The notes beneath the pieces were generated by a model. The model was not told where the DNA came from and made no database searches. It was given only the letters and a program-made list of their open reading frames with translations. From CAKSQF01 sp964569225 (GTDB taxonomy: Bacteria > Bacillota > Clostridia > Oscillospirales > CAG-272): DNA of 19,677 bases. Below, piece after piece: positions 5,371 to 14,079 of this stretch. Location: assembly GCA_964569225.1 (NCBI GenBank), contig CAZMTU010000037.1, positions 1 to 19,677 of the forward strand, given 5' to 3'. Within the stretch, counting starts at the first letter, position 1. Each line of letters opens with the position of its first letter. A program made the translations under genes and the position numbers.

Positions 5371-7686
5371 ATGGAGGATTGTCTGATTTACAGCACACCG
5401 GCAGCTGCTTTTGAAGAAGCGCTGCCGCTTGGAAACGGAACAATGGGGGCGATGGTGTACGGTAAAACCGATCACGAAAGGCTTTCATTGAATCTGGATA
5501 CTCTTTGGTCGGGAAAGCCCAGACATTACAGCGCGCCTGCCGGCGCACGGACTGCTTATGAAAGGGCGAGGCAGCTGACTTTAGAAGGCAATGTGACTGA
5601 GGCGGAAAGATTGCTGGAAAAGGATTTCACCAATATGTGGGGGCAATCTTACCTGCCGCTGGGAGATTTGGAGATTGATCTGCCGGAAGGGAGGGTTAAG
5701 GATTATTGCCGTACGCTTGATTTGGCAAAGGGCATTGCCTCGCTTCGCTATCAGAGCGCAGATAACGCTTATTTCAGGGAATATTTTATCAGCTATCCCG
5801 GAAAGGGGCTGTTTGTCAAGCTGCAATCGGCGAATCCGGCTCACTACACACTGCGGATGAGTTCGCAGTTAAAGCATACGCTTTCGGAAAAGAACGGGCT
5901 GCTGATAATGCAGGGTGAATGTTTTTCAGATATTGCGCCCTCTTATGCGCGGGGCGATAAACCGGAGGTATATGACGGAGAGGGCATTAAATTTACGGTT
6001 TTGGTGGAGATTATTACCGATGGCAGTGTCGAAGTTGATGAAAGCGGTGCCTTTGCTGCTGTTTCGGACAGCAGAGAAACAGTGCTGCGTCTGTTTGCCG
6101 CGACTTCTTTTATTTCTTTTGATAAACTGCCCGCCGCAGACAGTTTGGCACGCGCCATGCAGGCATATGAAGAGATGCGGCAGCAGGACTATGTGACCTG
6201 CCGTCAGGCGCATATAGCTGATTTCAAAGCGCTCTATGAAAGGGTATCGCTTGAAATTGATGCTGGCATTTCAGGGGTGGGAGTTGACTTTACCGATCGG
6301 CGGCTGCTGGCAGGAAATGATCCGCTGCTGCCGGTGCTGCTCTTTAATTTTGGACGCTATTTGATGATTGCTTCTTCACGTCCCGGTTCCCATGCCGCTA
6401 ATTTACAGGGAATTTGGAACGAGTCGCTGTACGCGCCTTGGTCATCCAATTATACGGTCAATATTAACACCGAGATGAACTATTGGCCGGTATTCTCTTG
6501 TGCGCTGCCGGAATGCAGTGATTCGCTGGTCGATCTCATCCATGACCTGTCAGTGAGCGGCGAACGGACGGCAAGGGAATATTACGGCGGGGAAGGTTTT
6601 GTTAGTCATCACAATGTGGATTTATGGGCATTGTCTACGCCTGTAGGGAATCATGGCGGCGGCTGCCTGTCCTACGCCTTTTGGAATCTTTCCTCCGGCT
6701 GGTTGTGCCGTCACCTGTTTGAACGGTACGAATATACCCTTGATCGGGATTTTCTGAAAACAACCGCTTACCCTATCATGAAAAAAGCGGCGCGTTTTTA
6801 TCTCTCTCAGTTAATTGATTATGAGGGCAGAAAAATTCTGTGTCCCTCCACTTCTCCTGAAAATCGATACTGTCTGGCAGGTGAAAGCTTAGCGCTTGCC
6901 CGTTATACTGCGATGTCCCAGAGTATTCTTGCGGAATTGTTTACAAACTGCCGTAAAAGCTGTGCGATTTTGGGAGTGGATGAAGCATTTTCGGCGGAAC
7001 TTGAGGAGGTTATTCCGCTGCTTAAGCCGTTCGAGATCGGCAGCGGAGGAGCGCTTTTGGAATTTGACGGAGAATACGAGGAAACTGATCCACATCATCG
7101 CCATATGTCCCATCTGTACGGGCTTTATCCCGCTGATCTGATCACGCCGAATCGCACGCCCGCGCTTGCGGATGCCTGTCGGCAGTCACTGGAATTGCGT
7201 ACCGATGAGAGTACCGGTTGGAGCATGGGGTGGAAGGTAAATCTATGGGCAAGATTACATGACGGCAACCGTGCCATGAAGCTGGTGAGAAATCAACTTC
7301 GTCCGGTGGCGTTTGGAAAGGACGATGTTCACTATTCAGGCGGCGGTACATATAAAAATCTTTTTGACGCTCATCCGCCCTTTCAGATCGACGGGAATTT
7401 CGGAGTGACAGCGGGGATCGCGGAGCTGTTTTTACAGTGTACCGACGGTGAAATCAAGCTGCTGCCGGCGCTGCCTGACGATTTTTCTACCGGTCGGGTG
7501 AAAGGACTTTTGGCAAAAGGAAATGTTGTTACTGAAATTGAATTTGAACAAAAAAGGCTGACGGCATTTACACTGACAAGCGAATTTGCTCAGACTGTAC
7601 AGGTGAATACCGGTGAGCGCCGCTTTAGTATCAAGCTGCAGGCAGGAAAGCCATATATATGGAAACGCGGTAGAGATGCACAGTGA
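5371..7686 (+). CDS. GH95 alpha-L-fucosidase (intracellular)
   Basis: A 771-aa glycoside hydrolase of family 95, which removes alpha-1,2-linked L-fucose by inversion; a few members act on alpha-L-galactose. The N-terminal beta-sandwich opens with EEALPLGNGTMGAMVYG and LNLDTLWSGKPR (residues 15-51). The (alpha/alpha)6 barrel follows, with ANLQGIWNESLYAPW (343-357), NINTEMNYWP (364-373), HHNVDLWAL (413-421), CPSTSPEN (491-498), HLYGLYP (581-587), STGWSMGWKVNLWARLHDGN (614-633) and PPFQIDGNFG (669-678). By motif alignment to Bifidobacterium AfcA (N421, N423, E566, D766), N364 and N366 match the activating asparagines, E497 the acid and D674 the base-side aspartate. There is no signal peptide or anchor, so it acts in the cytoplasm on imported oligosaccharides. 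Length is normal. The start is set by AAGGAG nine bases upstream. Likely substrates are H-type glycans or fucosylated xyloglucan fragments (inference). Confidence 0.92.
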   Translation: MEDCLIYSTPAAAFEEALPLGNGTMGAMVYGKTDHERLSLNLDTLWSGKPRHYSAPAGARTAYERARQLTLEGNVTEAERLLEKDFTNMWGQSYLPLGDLEIDLPEGRVKDYCRTLDLAKGIASLRYQSADNAYFREYFISYPGKGLFVKLQSANPAHYTLRMSSQLKHTLSEKNGLLIMQGECFSDIAPSYARGDKPEVYDGEGIKFTVLVEIITDGSVEVDESGAFAAVSDSRETVLRLFAATSFISFDKLPAADSLARAMQAYEEMRQQDYVTCRQAHIADFKALYERVSLEIDAGISGVGVDFTDRRLLAGNDPLLPVLLFNFGRYLMIASSRPGSHAANLQGIWNESLYAPWSSNYTVNINTEMNYWPVFSCALPECSDSLVDLIHDLSVSGERTAREYYGGEGFVSHHNVDLWALSTPVGNHGGGCLSYAFWNLSSGWLCRHLFERYEYTLDRDFLKTTAYPIMKKAARFYLSQLIDYEGRKILCPSTSPENRYCLAGESLALARYTAMSQSILAELFTNCRKSCAILGVDEAFSAELEEVIPLLKPFEIGSGGALLEFDGEYEETDPHHRHMSHLYGLYPADLITPNRTPALADACRQSLELRTDESTGWSMGWKVNLWARLHDGNRAMKLVRNQLRPVAFGKDDVHYSGGGTYKNLFDAHPPFQIDGNFGVTAGIAELFLQCTDGEIKLLPALPDDFSTGRVKGLLAKGNVVTEIEFEQKRLTAFTLTSEFAQTVQVNTGERRFSIKLQAGKPYIWKRGRDAQ

Positions 7687-8004
7687 ATCAGAAGGCTGAA
7701 AGAAATAAAGGCAGGAAAAAGCTGTTGAAGGAAAGCCTTTTGGTTGGATAATTGCTGCCGGTTAAAGTCAATTGATTCTCTATAGATTCCGGCACTCTTT
7801 GTAATAATCGGTCTGCTGAATTATTTTGGCGCAGCGTATTATTGTGATTGTAGAATCGCTGTATACGTTTTGTCAGCTTATTGCGCGATTGAATTGAAAA
7901 TGGTTGAAAATAAGTTATTCGTCTTTTTTTCGAAAACGCAAATGGGTTTATAAATTTGTTTTTATAATAAAATGAAACGGCTGAGTAAAGAAGGAGAAGG
8001 TAAA
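7687..8004 (+). other. Intergenic region between the GH95 and GH36 genes
   Basis: 318 bp with no convincing gene and no clear terminator after the GH95 gene. AAAGGC (7707-7712) and GCCTTT (7735-7740) could pair, but the loop is 22 nt and there is no T-run. A TATAAT at 7963-7968, with no good -35 at the right distance, is the best promoter candidate for the GH36 gene, so that gene may be activator-dependent or read through from upstream. Confidence 0.4.
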
Positions 8005-10203
8005 ATGTCGATTATTTATGAAAAAGAGTCAAAAATATTTCTTTTAAAGGCGAAAAATGCCGCTTATGCTTTGAAGATTACCGATGACGGGCGTATCTTA
8101 CACCTGCACTTCGGTGGGTTGATCGGTGAAGCCGACCATAGGAATGGGTTGGACAGTCTGATCGTTCGGGCAGGGGCGTCCTCCTTTTCACCCACACCGC
8201 AGAATCCGCCTTATGACGGTTTTTCTCCGGACATTGCCCTGCAGGAATACCCTACCGAGGGTTGCGGCGACTACCGTCCCGCTGCTTTGCGGATTAAAGC
8301 GCCCTACGGGGGCTGCTGTACCGATATTCGTTATGTTTCTCACCGCATTTCTGCAAGAAAATATACGATTGACGGACAGCCCGCTACATATGCCGGCAAT
8401 GATGAAGCCGATACGCTGATGATTGTTGCAGTCGATTCGCTTACCGGTGCAGAAGTGACGCTTTTATATGGGGTATTCCGGAAGCTGCCGGTTATCACCC
8501 GTGCTGTGCGCGTGAAAAATACCGGTAAAGAGCCGTTTGATATCGAACAGATTTATTCGGCGGCGGTCGATTTTAGCCGCTGTGACCTGGATATGGTGAA
8601 TTTATGGGGGATGTGGGCGGCGGAGCGGTCGATTGAGCGCCGACCGCTTGCCCATGGCAGTCAGGGGATTGGCAGCCGTCGGGGCAGCTCGAGTCATTTC
8701 CAAAATCCTTTTGTGGCGCTCTGCGAACACAGCACTACTGAACAGACCGGAGAAGCCTATGGCTTTTCGCTGATTTATAGCTCTAATCACAAAACTGAGG
8801 TGGAGGTGGATGGCTACGGGCAAACCAGGCTGCTGATGGGCATACATCCTGATGGTTTTGGCTGGCGGTTGGAACCGGGAGAGGTTTTTGACTCGCCTGA
8901 GGTGGCAATGGTCTATTCGGAAGAAGGCTTAGGCGGCATGAGCCGCGCCTTTCATAAGCTTTACCGCTATCATCTTTGCAGAGGCGAGTGGAAGGAAAAG
9001 CTTCGTCCCATTTTGATCAATAATTGGGAAGCGACATATTTTGATTTCAATGAAGAAAAGCTCTATGATATTGCCAAGGCGGCGAAGGAACTGGGCATTG
9101 AGATGCTGGTAATGGATGATGGCTGGTTTGGCAGGCGCAACAACGATCGCAGTTCGTTAGGCGACTGGTTTGTCAATGAGGAAAAGCTGAAAGGCGGTCT
9201 GCCCGCCTTAGTGGAGAAGATCAACGGGCTTGGAATGAAATTCGGCATTTGGTTTGAACCGGAAATGATCTCTCCTGACAGCGAGCTTTACCGCGCCCAT
9301 CCTGATTGGTGCCTGCATGTAAGAGGCAGGGAAAGGACGCTGGCACGGCAGCAGCTGGTGCTGGATATGTCCAGAGCAGATGTGCGGGATTATCTGTTTG
9401 ATCGGATATCGGAAATTCTTTCTTTTTGCAATATCGAGTATGTGAAGTGGGACTTTAACCGGAATCTTACTGAGGTGGCCAGTGATTTTTTGCCGCCTGA
9501 ACGTCAAAAGGAGACAGCGCATCGCTATGTGCTGGGGTTGTATGAATTGCTGGAACGTTTACTTGCTGCTTTTCCGCATTTGCTGTTGGAGGGCTGTTCG
9601 GGCGGCGGAGGGCGGTTTGATCCCGCGATGCTCTACTATTCGCCCCAAATCTGGACCTCTGACGATACCGATGCAATGGAGCGTATAAAAATTCAGTACG
9701 GTACCTCAATGGTCTATCCGGCATCGGCAATGTCCGCTCATGTATCGGCAAGCCCGAATCATCAGACCGGCCGCCGTACCTCGCTTGAAACCCGCGGACG
9801 GGTGGCGATGGCAGGGGCTTTCGGTTATGAGCTTGATCTTACAAGGGTCAGCGAGGAGGATAGAGCGCTGATGCGCAGGCAGGTGGCACAGTATCATCGC
9901 TACGCGCCGATCGTGCAGAACGGAGATCTTTACCGGTTGCGCTCTCCTTTTGAAGGGGATTTCGGAGCATGGATGTATGTTACGCCCGATCGCGGCGAGG
10001 CGCTGGTGAGTTTTGCGGTACTTCGGGCGAAAATCCGGACGACACTTTTCCTTCGGCTGTGCGGACTGGATCCCGATAAAATCTATGTAGATCAGGAGAA
10101 TGGTGAACGTTGGTCCGGAGCGCTGCTGATGAAGGGCGGACTGAATCTCTGCGGCTGGTATGCCGATGGCAGCAGTAGGATGCTTCATCTGGTGGCTGAA
10201 TAA
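8005..10203 (+). CDS. GH36 alpha-galactosidase (intracellular)
   Basis: A 732-aa family 36 retaining alpha-galactosidase, releasing alpha-linked galactose from melibiose, raffinose-type sugars or galactosyl glycans. The N-terminal beta-sandwich (about 1-330) is followed by the TIM barrel. This has WEATYFDF (341-348), LVMDDGWFG (368-376), SLGDWFVN (384-391), GIWFEPEMI (414-422), YVKWDFNR (479-486), LEGCSGGGGRFD (528-539) and IWTSDDTDAMERIKIQYG (549-566), then a C-terminal beta-sheet domain. D483 is the nucleophile and D553 the acid/base, equivalent to D478 and D548 of Geobacillus AgaA. The length and motifs fit the bacterial tetrameric group. No signal peptide is present. I chose ATG 8005, preceded by AAGGAGAAGG at 7991-8000, over the in-frame ATG at 7972, which lies only four bases after the -10-like TATAAT. 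It shares orientation with the GH95 gene. Confidence 0.93.
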   Translation: MSIIYEKESKIFLLKAKNAAYALKITDDGRILHLHFGGLIGEADHRNGLDSLIVRAGASSFSPTPQNPPYDGFSPDIALQEYPTEGCGDYRPAALRIKAPYGGCCTDIRYVSHRISARKYTIDGQPATYAGNDEADTLMIVAVDSLTGAEVTLLYGVFRKLPVITRAVRVKNTGKEPFDIEQIYSAAVDFSRCDLDMVNLWGMWAAERSIERRPLAHGSQGIGSRRGSSSHFQNPFVALCEHSTTEQTGEAYGFSLIYSSNHKTEVEVDGYGQTRLLMGIHPDGFGWRLEPGEVFDSPEVAMVYSEEGLGGMSRAFHKLYRYHLCRGEWKEKLRPILINNWEATYFDFNEEKLYDIAKAAKELGIEMLVMDDGWFGRRNNDRSSLGDWFVNEEKLKGGLPALVEKINGLGMKFGIWFEPEMISPDSELYRAHPDWCLHVRGRERTLARQQLVLDMSRADVRDYLFDRISEILSFCNIEYVKWDFNRNLTEVASDFLPPERQKETAHRYVLGLYELLERLLAAFPHLLLEGCSGGGGRFDPAMLYYSPQIWTSDDTDAMERIKIQYGTSMVYPASAMSAHVSASPNHQTGRRTSLETRGRVAMAGAFGYELDLTRVSEEDRALMRRQVAQYHRYAPIVQNGDLYRLRSPFEGDFGAWMYVTPDRGEALVSFAVLRAKIRTTLFLRLCGLDPDKIYVDQENGERWSGALLMKGGLNLCGWYADGSSRMLHLVAE

Positions 10204-10305
10204 GCGGTTATTGATTGATGAACTTCTTTAGTTGATTGGAAGCATACGGGGTTTGTAATGAAAAGAACTTAATTAAACGCATAAAGCTGTTTTTCTTGGA
10301 AATTC

Positions 10306-10336
10306 TCACTTTGCGAGAGTGATTTTCGGTTTTCGG
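10306..10336 (+). terminator. Possible terminator after the GH36 gene
   Basis: TCACTTT-GCG-AGAGTGA (10306-10322) gives a 7-bp stem with one G-T pair, followed by TTTTCGGTTTTC. The stem is short and the T-run interrupted, so termination may be partial. Confidence 0.4.
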
Positions 10337-10463
10337 GCTGGCATTTTCAATGTCGAAATGATAGAATCGAGATGCCTTGAACCCCTATACGTATATATAG
10401 AATGTTTCATGGCGGGCTGAATATTCAGAAATAACGCGAAACCAAATTGGAAGGAGCCATAAA

Positions 10464-11774
10464 ATGGAACGAAAATCAATCGGCAGCTTTATTGCCGCAC
10501 TGCGCAGAGCTAAGGGTCTGACGCAGCGTCAGCTTGCTGAACTGCTCAATGTGTCTGACAAGGCGGTAAGCCGATGGGAACGGGACGAGTGTGCCCCTGA
10601 CCTGTCATTGATCCCTGTGATTGCGGAGCTATTCGGAGTGACCTGCGATGAGCTGCTGCGGGGAGAGCGGACAGCGACTAATATGAGTGAGAGCGACAGC
10701 GCTTTGGATGCGGGCTCTGCTAAGGGACAGAAGCAATTGAAATATCTGCTGCGCCGTCAACTGATCAGTTTTCGAAATCGAAGCCTGATCGCGGCCGGAA
10801 TTGCGTTGGCAGGACTGGTGACTGCGCTGATCTGTAATTTTTGCTTTTATAGAGCGGCGCTGGGCGGACTGCTCTCATTTCTCTTTTACGGCGCGGCGGC
10901 TATCTGTGAAGCGATCTTTTTAAATCAGTCGGCGCTCAATAAAGAAGATGAAGAAGCCTTTGATACCGCGTTGTTAGCAGACTATAGGGCGCAGCGAATA
11001 AATTGCGCTAAGCTAATCTATCTTCTGATCGTTTTACTTACAGTGATCTGCCTTCCCTTGTTGTGGATTCCAAATTATACCGGGCTGCTATTTAATTGGG
11101 AGCTGTTGCTTTGGATTTTGGGGCTGGCGTTGATTGCCGTGCTGCTCTTTGTGGGGGGATGGCGATATATTGTTTGTCCGTTACTTATTCGGCAGGGCAA
11201 TTTGACTGAATCGGAAACGGCAACCGATGTTTTAACGGGTGAACAGCGAAAATTTGTAAAAAGGTGGCTGCTCATAAGCGGCAGTATACTGGCAGTAACG
11301 GTTATTGCTTTGATCGCATGGAATGCAATGGTACAACCGGCGGATTTGGCAAGTCCCATTGAATTTGAAGAGTTTGATTCGTTCAAAGCGTTTATGGAAT
11401 TACCGGTGATGGAGGATATGGAATTATCGGTGATGGCGGATGGCGTTGAAGTGATTGAACTGCCGGAAGGGGATCCTGCTGTGGGTGAAACGGATATCGA
11501 TGAAAGTCCGGAGCAGATCACAGACCGTGAGGGAAATGTTCTCTGCGAATTTTATCAAAGAAATCATTCGGTTGTCTATGTCAACTTTGATGATGAAAAT
11601 ATATTGCCCGTTCAGGTTATTACGCGGAACGCGCTGCAAAAGGCGGCGGCGCTTCATCAAACGGTTTACACTTTCCTTGGGTGGCTGACGGTGATCGAAC
11701 TGATCACCGGTATCCTGATTGGCTGTATCGGTGTGCGGAAAATGAAAAAACAAACTGTTAAAAAAAGTTTCTAA
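10464..11774 (+). CDS. XRE-family regulator fused to a six-helix membrane region
   Basis: A 436-aa protein. Residues 7-63 form a Cro/C1 (XRE) helix-turn-helix: GSFIAALRRAKGLTQRQLAE, then LLNVSDKAVSRWERDECAPD. After a polar linker (67-100) come about six hydrophobic helices at 107-128, 131-152, 182-203, 211-231, 267-288 and 401-424. Between the last two lies a polar segment of about 110 residues rich in E and D, with a short near-repeat (MELPVMEDME / LSVMADGVEV). This looks like a DNA-binding domain held at the membrane with an exposed sensor loop; the topology is inference. Ligand and targets are unknown. The start is supported by GGAAGGAGCC a few bases upstream. It converges with the GntR/ABC operon across a shared terminator. 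The 260-bp upstream gap has no strong promoter (TTGAAC at 10377, TAGAAT at 10398, spacer only 15) but contains the palindrome TATACGTATA. Confidence 0.8.
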   Translation: MERKSIGSFIAALRRAKGLTQRQLAELLNVSDKAVSRWERDECAPDLSLIPVIAELFGVTCDELLRGERTATNMSESDSALDAGSAKGQKQLKYLLRRQLISFRNRSLIAAGIALAGLVTALICNFCFYRAALGGLLSFLFYGAAAICEAIFLNQSALNKEDEEAFDTALLADYRAQRINCAKLIYLLIVLLTVICLPLLWIPNYTGLLFNWELLLWILGLALIAVLLFVGGWRYIVCPLLIRQGNLTESETATDVLTGEQRKFVKRWLLISGSILAVTVIALIAWNAMVQPADLASPIEFEEFDSFKAFMELPVMEDMELSVMADGVEVIELPEGDPAVGETDIDESPEQITDREGNVLCEFYQRNHSVVYVNFDDENILPVQVITRNALQKAAALHQTVYTFLGWLTVIELITGILIGCIGVRKMKKQTVKKSF

Positions 11775-11842
11775 GCTGACATTAAGGCCGCTTTTTCGAG
11801 AAAATGCTTCTCAGATGAAGTTTTCTCATTCTGCTTGCTTGA

Positions 11843-11884
11843 ATAATAAACAGCCCGACGAGTATTCGTCGGGCTGTTTATTAT
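11843..11884. terminator. Bidirectional intrinsic terminator
   Basis: A perfect 19-bp stem (11843-11861 with 11866-11884, loop GTAT). The GC core CAGCCCGACGA is flanked by A-rich and T-rich ends, so either strand shows a hairpin plus U-tract. It separates the convergent XRE-membrane gene and the ABC permease gene and serves both. Confidence 0.92.
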
Positions 11885-11938
11885 GCTTAGGGGATTCAAG
11901 GGGCTTCTTACAAGAGCTCCTTTGACAAATAAATTTAA

Positions 11939-14065
11939 TTAATCAAAATATTTTTGACCGTACATCAGTTCATTTATTTCCTCTATTTTACTCCGAAGCG
12001 TTTCAAGCGCTGAATCAGTCAGATTCACAATAGTAGAATTTTCACTGTATGAATAATAGCGCTCGTTGTCAGTATAAATGCCAATGTACATGGAAAGCTG
12101 TATATAATTTGCCCCATTTTCAGGCGTTGTGCTGTTTTCCGCAATATAGTCCATCATCTCACGAAGCTTTGTTTTGATTTCATTGGGATAACTGGCATAT
12201 TCTTCATCATAGTCAATATAAAAGCCGTCGATATTATCAATGGCGATAGATACATAACCTAAACGGTCTGACTCAATCAGCGGAATAATCTCCTTCAGGT
12301 CCGCGAGGCTATGGTTTTCAAGTTGATTGTAAACCGACGTATAAAGTGCGGCTGTTTGGGGAAAGAGGTCGGTGCGCAGCGGGTAAATACTTCTGAAAGA
12401 CTGTGTGCCAATGCTGCCGTAAACTTCGACGTATGTAAGGATGGTATTGGATTCAGAATCAAAATATGGAGAGTTGGCAACCGATTTATAGTTCAGCTTT
12501 TCTTCATTAGACAACTGATTGAATTCTTCCGTCAATAAATGCCAGAGCTGTTTTTTTTGCGCTTCAGTTACGGCTTCAGAATACATATTGTTAAAGTAGA
12601 TGCTTTGAATCTCGCTGTCGGCAGGCATTTGCATAATTGCTTGTGAATAGGGCTCAGAGTTCAGGAAAAGAGCGTCTAAACGGCTGGAATTTTCATCAGT
12701 AAGGCGAATTTTTCGTCCGCAGACCTTGCCCGATTTGTCGGTGAGCTGGATGGTTCGGAAGGTGTATGATTCGGAACCATAGTATCCGCCGTAATCGTAA
12801 TAGGTGTCATTTTTTATCCGTTCCACAGAATCAGAAAGTCCGTCTGCTACGATTTTTAACGCTTCCGGATCATCCAGTGAAATACCTTTTGTTTTCAGGC
12901 TTTCATAGGTAGGCATTCCATAATAAAGAGATGATTCGCTGTTACTGATAAGGGAGATCTTCGTCAAATCTTCGGCAGAAGGTGTATAGCTTAGTGTAAC
13001 TGATTTGGTCAATTCGGAAGCGCCTACAAAAATCAGTCCTCCTGCCACCAATACGGCTAAGAATGGCGTTGCTTTGGCAAGATTCTTAAAACGCTTGGTG
13101 GTGATGAGTTCATAGAGATAGTAGATAATGATGGTGATGACAGCGCAAACGATAAAGAAGGAAAAGTCTTCACCCAAGTAAACGCACATGGTAGAGAGAA
13201 GGGCAAAGGGCAGAGCGATGGCGCAGCGGTAAAGGTGCTGAAGCCACTTATTGGGCGCGCTTTTAGTAGCCATTTCGCTCTTTCGGAACATGTAGATAAA
13301 ACAGCCCGCTACCAGCAGCAGGAGGGTGACGATCAAAGTGTAAATAATCATGGAAGCATTGTTGAACAGTACAGTGGGCGTCATCAGAGCTTCAAAAATG
13401 GCGATTGGCAGGCTGTATTCCAATTCGAGAAATCTGGCGGGGGTCAGCGGAATGTAAAGCAGCGGAATTACTTCTCCAAGCGCTACCGTAAAGAGCGCGC
13501 CCACTGCACGGATAAAGGCAAGCATCAGACAAGCGATTAACAGGTTGGAAATAATGGTACCGGTGAGGGTCATTGCGACTACAGTGATGGCGGAAAGCAT
13601 CGCTGCCAGCAGCAGGCAAATGCCCAGCAGAATGAAGGGAAGGCTGGCGGCGAAGGTGGCGCCGGGATGGATCGTCCAAAAAATAGCGGCAGCACCGATA
13701 GACAGCAGAGAAATGAGCGTCAGCCAGCTAAGCACAGCTGCCATAAAAGAAATATATACGCAGGAGCGTTTAAAAGGAATGGCGTGATAAAAATCTGATT
13801 CACTGCGCTTATTCAAAAAGGAAAACATGTTCAGTACAATGATAGGGGATGCCAGCATTAGAATGAAAAGAACTGGCAGCGCAAAAAACATAGGCTCAAC
13901 GACCGATGGCTCTCTGTACAGCGGATCGGTCGCGTACCAGTCCAGAATTTGGATAAAGGGAATCAGCGCGCATAGAATGGCAGAGATCGCAGTAAAAGCG
14001 ATGCCTACCACTTTAATTTTTTTAAACCCTTCCCAATAGAGCTTTTTGCTGAAAATTGCTTTCAT
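11939..14065 (-). CDS. ABC transporter permease with large C-terminal extracytoplasmic domain
   Basis: A 708-aa membrane protein and last gene of the GntR-ATPase-permease operon. It has about ten hydrophobic helices between residues 17 and 350. The first helix pairs lead into RSESDFYHAIPFKR (87-100), a motif common in ABC-2-type permeases of this clostridial group. Residues 352-708 form a single polar domain of about 355 aa, probably outside the membrane, like the DUF6449-type domain of these permeases. No ATP-binding site is present; energy comes from the neighbouring ATPase. AAGGAGG overlaps the ATPase stop codon, so the two are translationally coupled. Relatives act in export of, or resistance to, cell-envelope-active compounds (YtrB/C- or BcrAB-like systems); the substrate is not known here. 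Ends at the bidirectional terminator. No truncation seen. Confidence 0.8.
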   Translation of the reverse strand: MKAIFSKKLYWEGFKKIKVVGIAFTAISAILCALIPFIQILDWYATDPLYREPSVVEPMFFALPVLFILMLASPIIVLNMFSFLNKRSESDFYHAIPFKRSCVYISFMAAVLSWLTLISLLSIGAAAIFWTIHPGATFAASLPFILLGICLLLAAMLSAITVVAMTLTGTIISNLLIACLMLAFIRAVGALFTVALGEVIPLLYIPLTPARFLELEYSLPIAIFEALMTPTVLFNNASMIIYTLIVTLLLLVAGCFIYMFRKSEMATKSAPNKWLQHLYRCAIALPFALLSTMCVYLGEDFSFFIVCAVITIIIYYLYELITTKRFKNLAKATPFLAVLVAGGLIFVGASELTKSVTLSYTPSAEDLTKISLISNSESSLYYGMPTYESLKTKGISLDDPEALKIVADGLSDSVERIKNDTYYDYGGYYGSESYTFRTIQLTDKSGKVCGRKIRLTDENSSRLDALFLNSEPYSQAIMQMPADSEIQSIYFNNMYSEAVTEAQKKQLWHLLTEEFNQLSNEEKLNYKSVANSPYFDSESNTILTYVEVYGSIGTQSFRSIYPLRTDLFPQTAALYTSVYNQLENHSLADLKEIIPLIESDRLGYVSIAIDNIDGFYIDYDEEYASYPNEIKTKLREMMDYIAENSTTPENGANYIQLSMYIGIYTDNERYYSYSENSTIVNLTDSALETLRSKIEEINELMYGQKYFD

Positions 14066-14079
14066 AAAAATGCGCCTCC

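Noticed and set aside
5581..7351. Several antisense open frames of 70-95 codons inside the GH95 gene
   Set aside because: They are shadows of a strongly coding GH95 frame with normal motifs throughout; none shows a ribosome site or recognisable motif.
7800..7950. Plus-strand frame reading like a hydrophobic segment (LFVIIGLLNYFGAAYY)
   Set aside because: It follows an in-frame TAG, lacks a start codon with a ribosome site, and ends quickly; probably chance in AT-rich DNA.
9706..10188. 160-codon antisense frame within the GH36 gene
   Set aside because: Its composition mirrors the GH36 codons; no family pattern, and GH36 is unambiguous here.
11075..11521. 148-codon antisense frame inside the XRE-membrane gene
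   Set aside because: It is a serine-rich low-complexity shadow of the sense frame without start signals.
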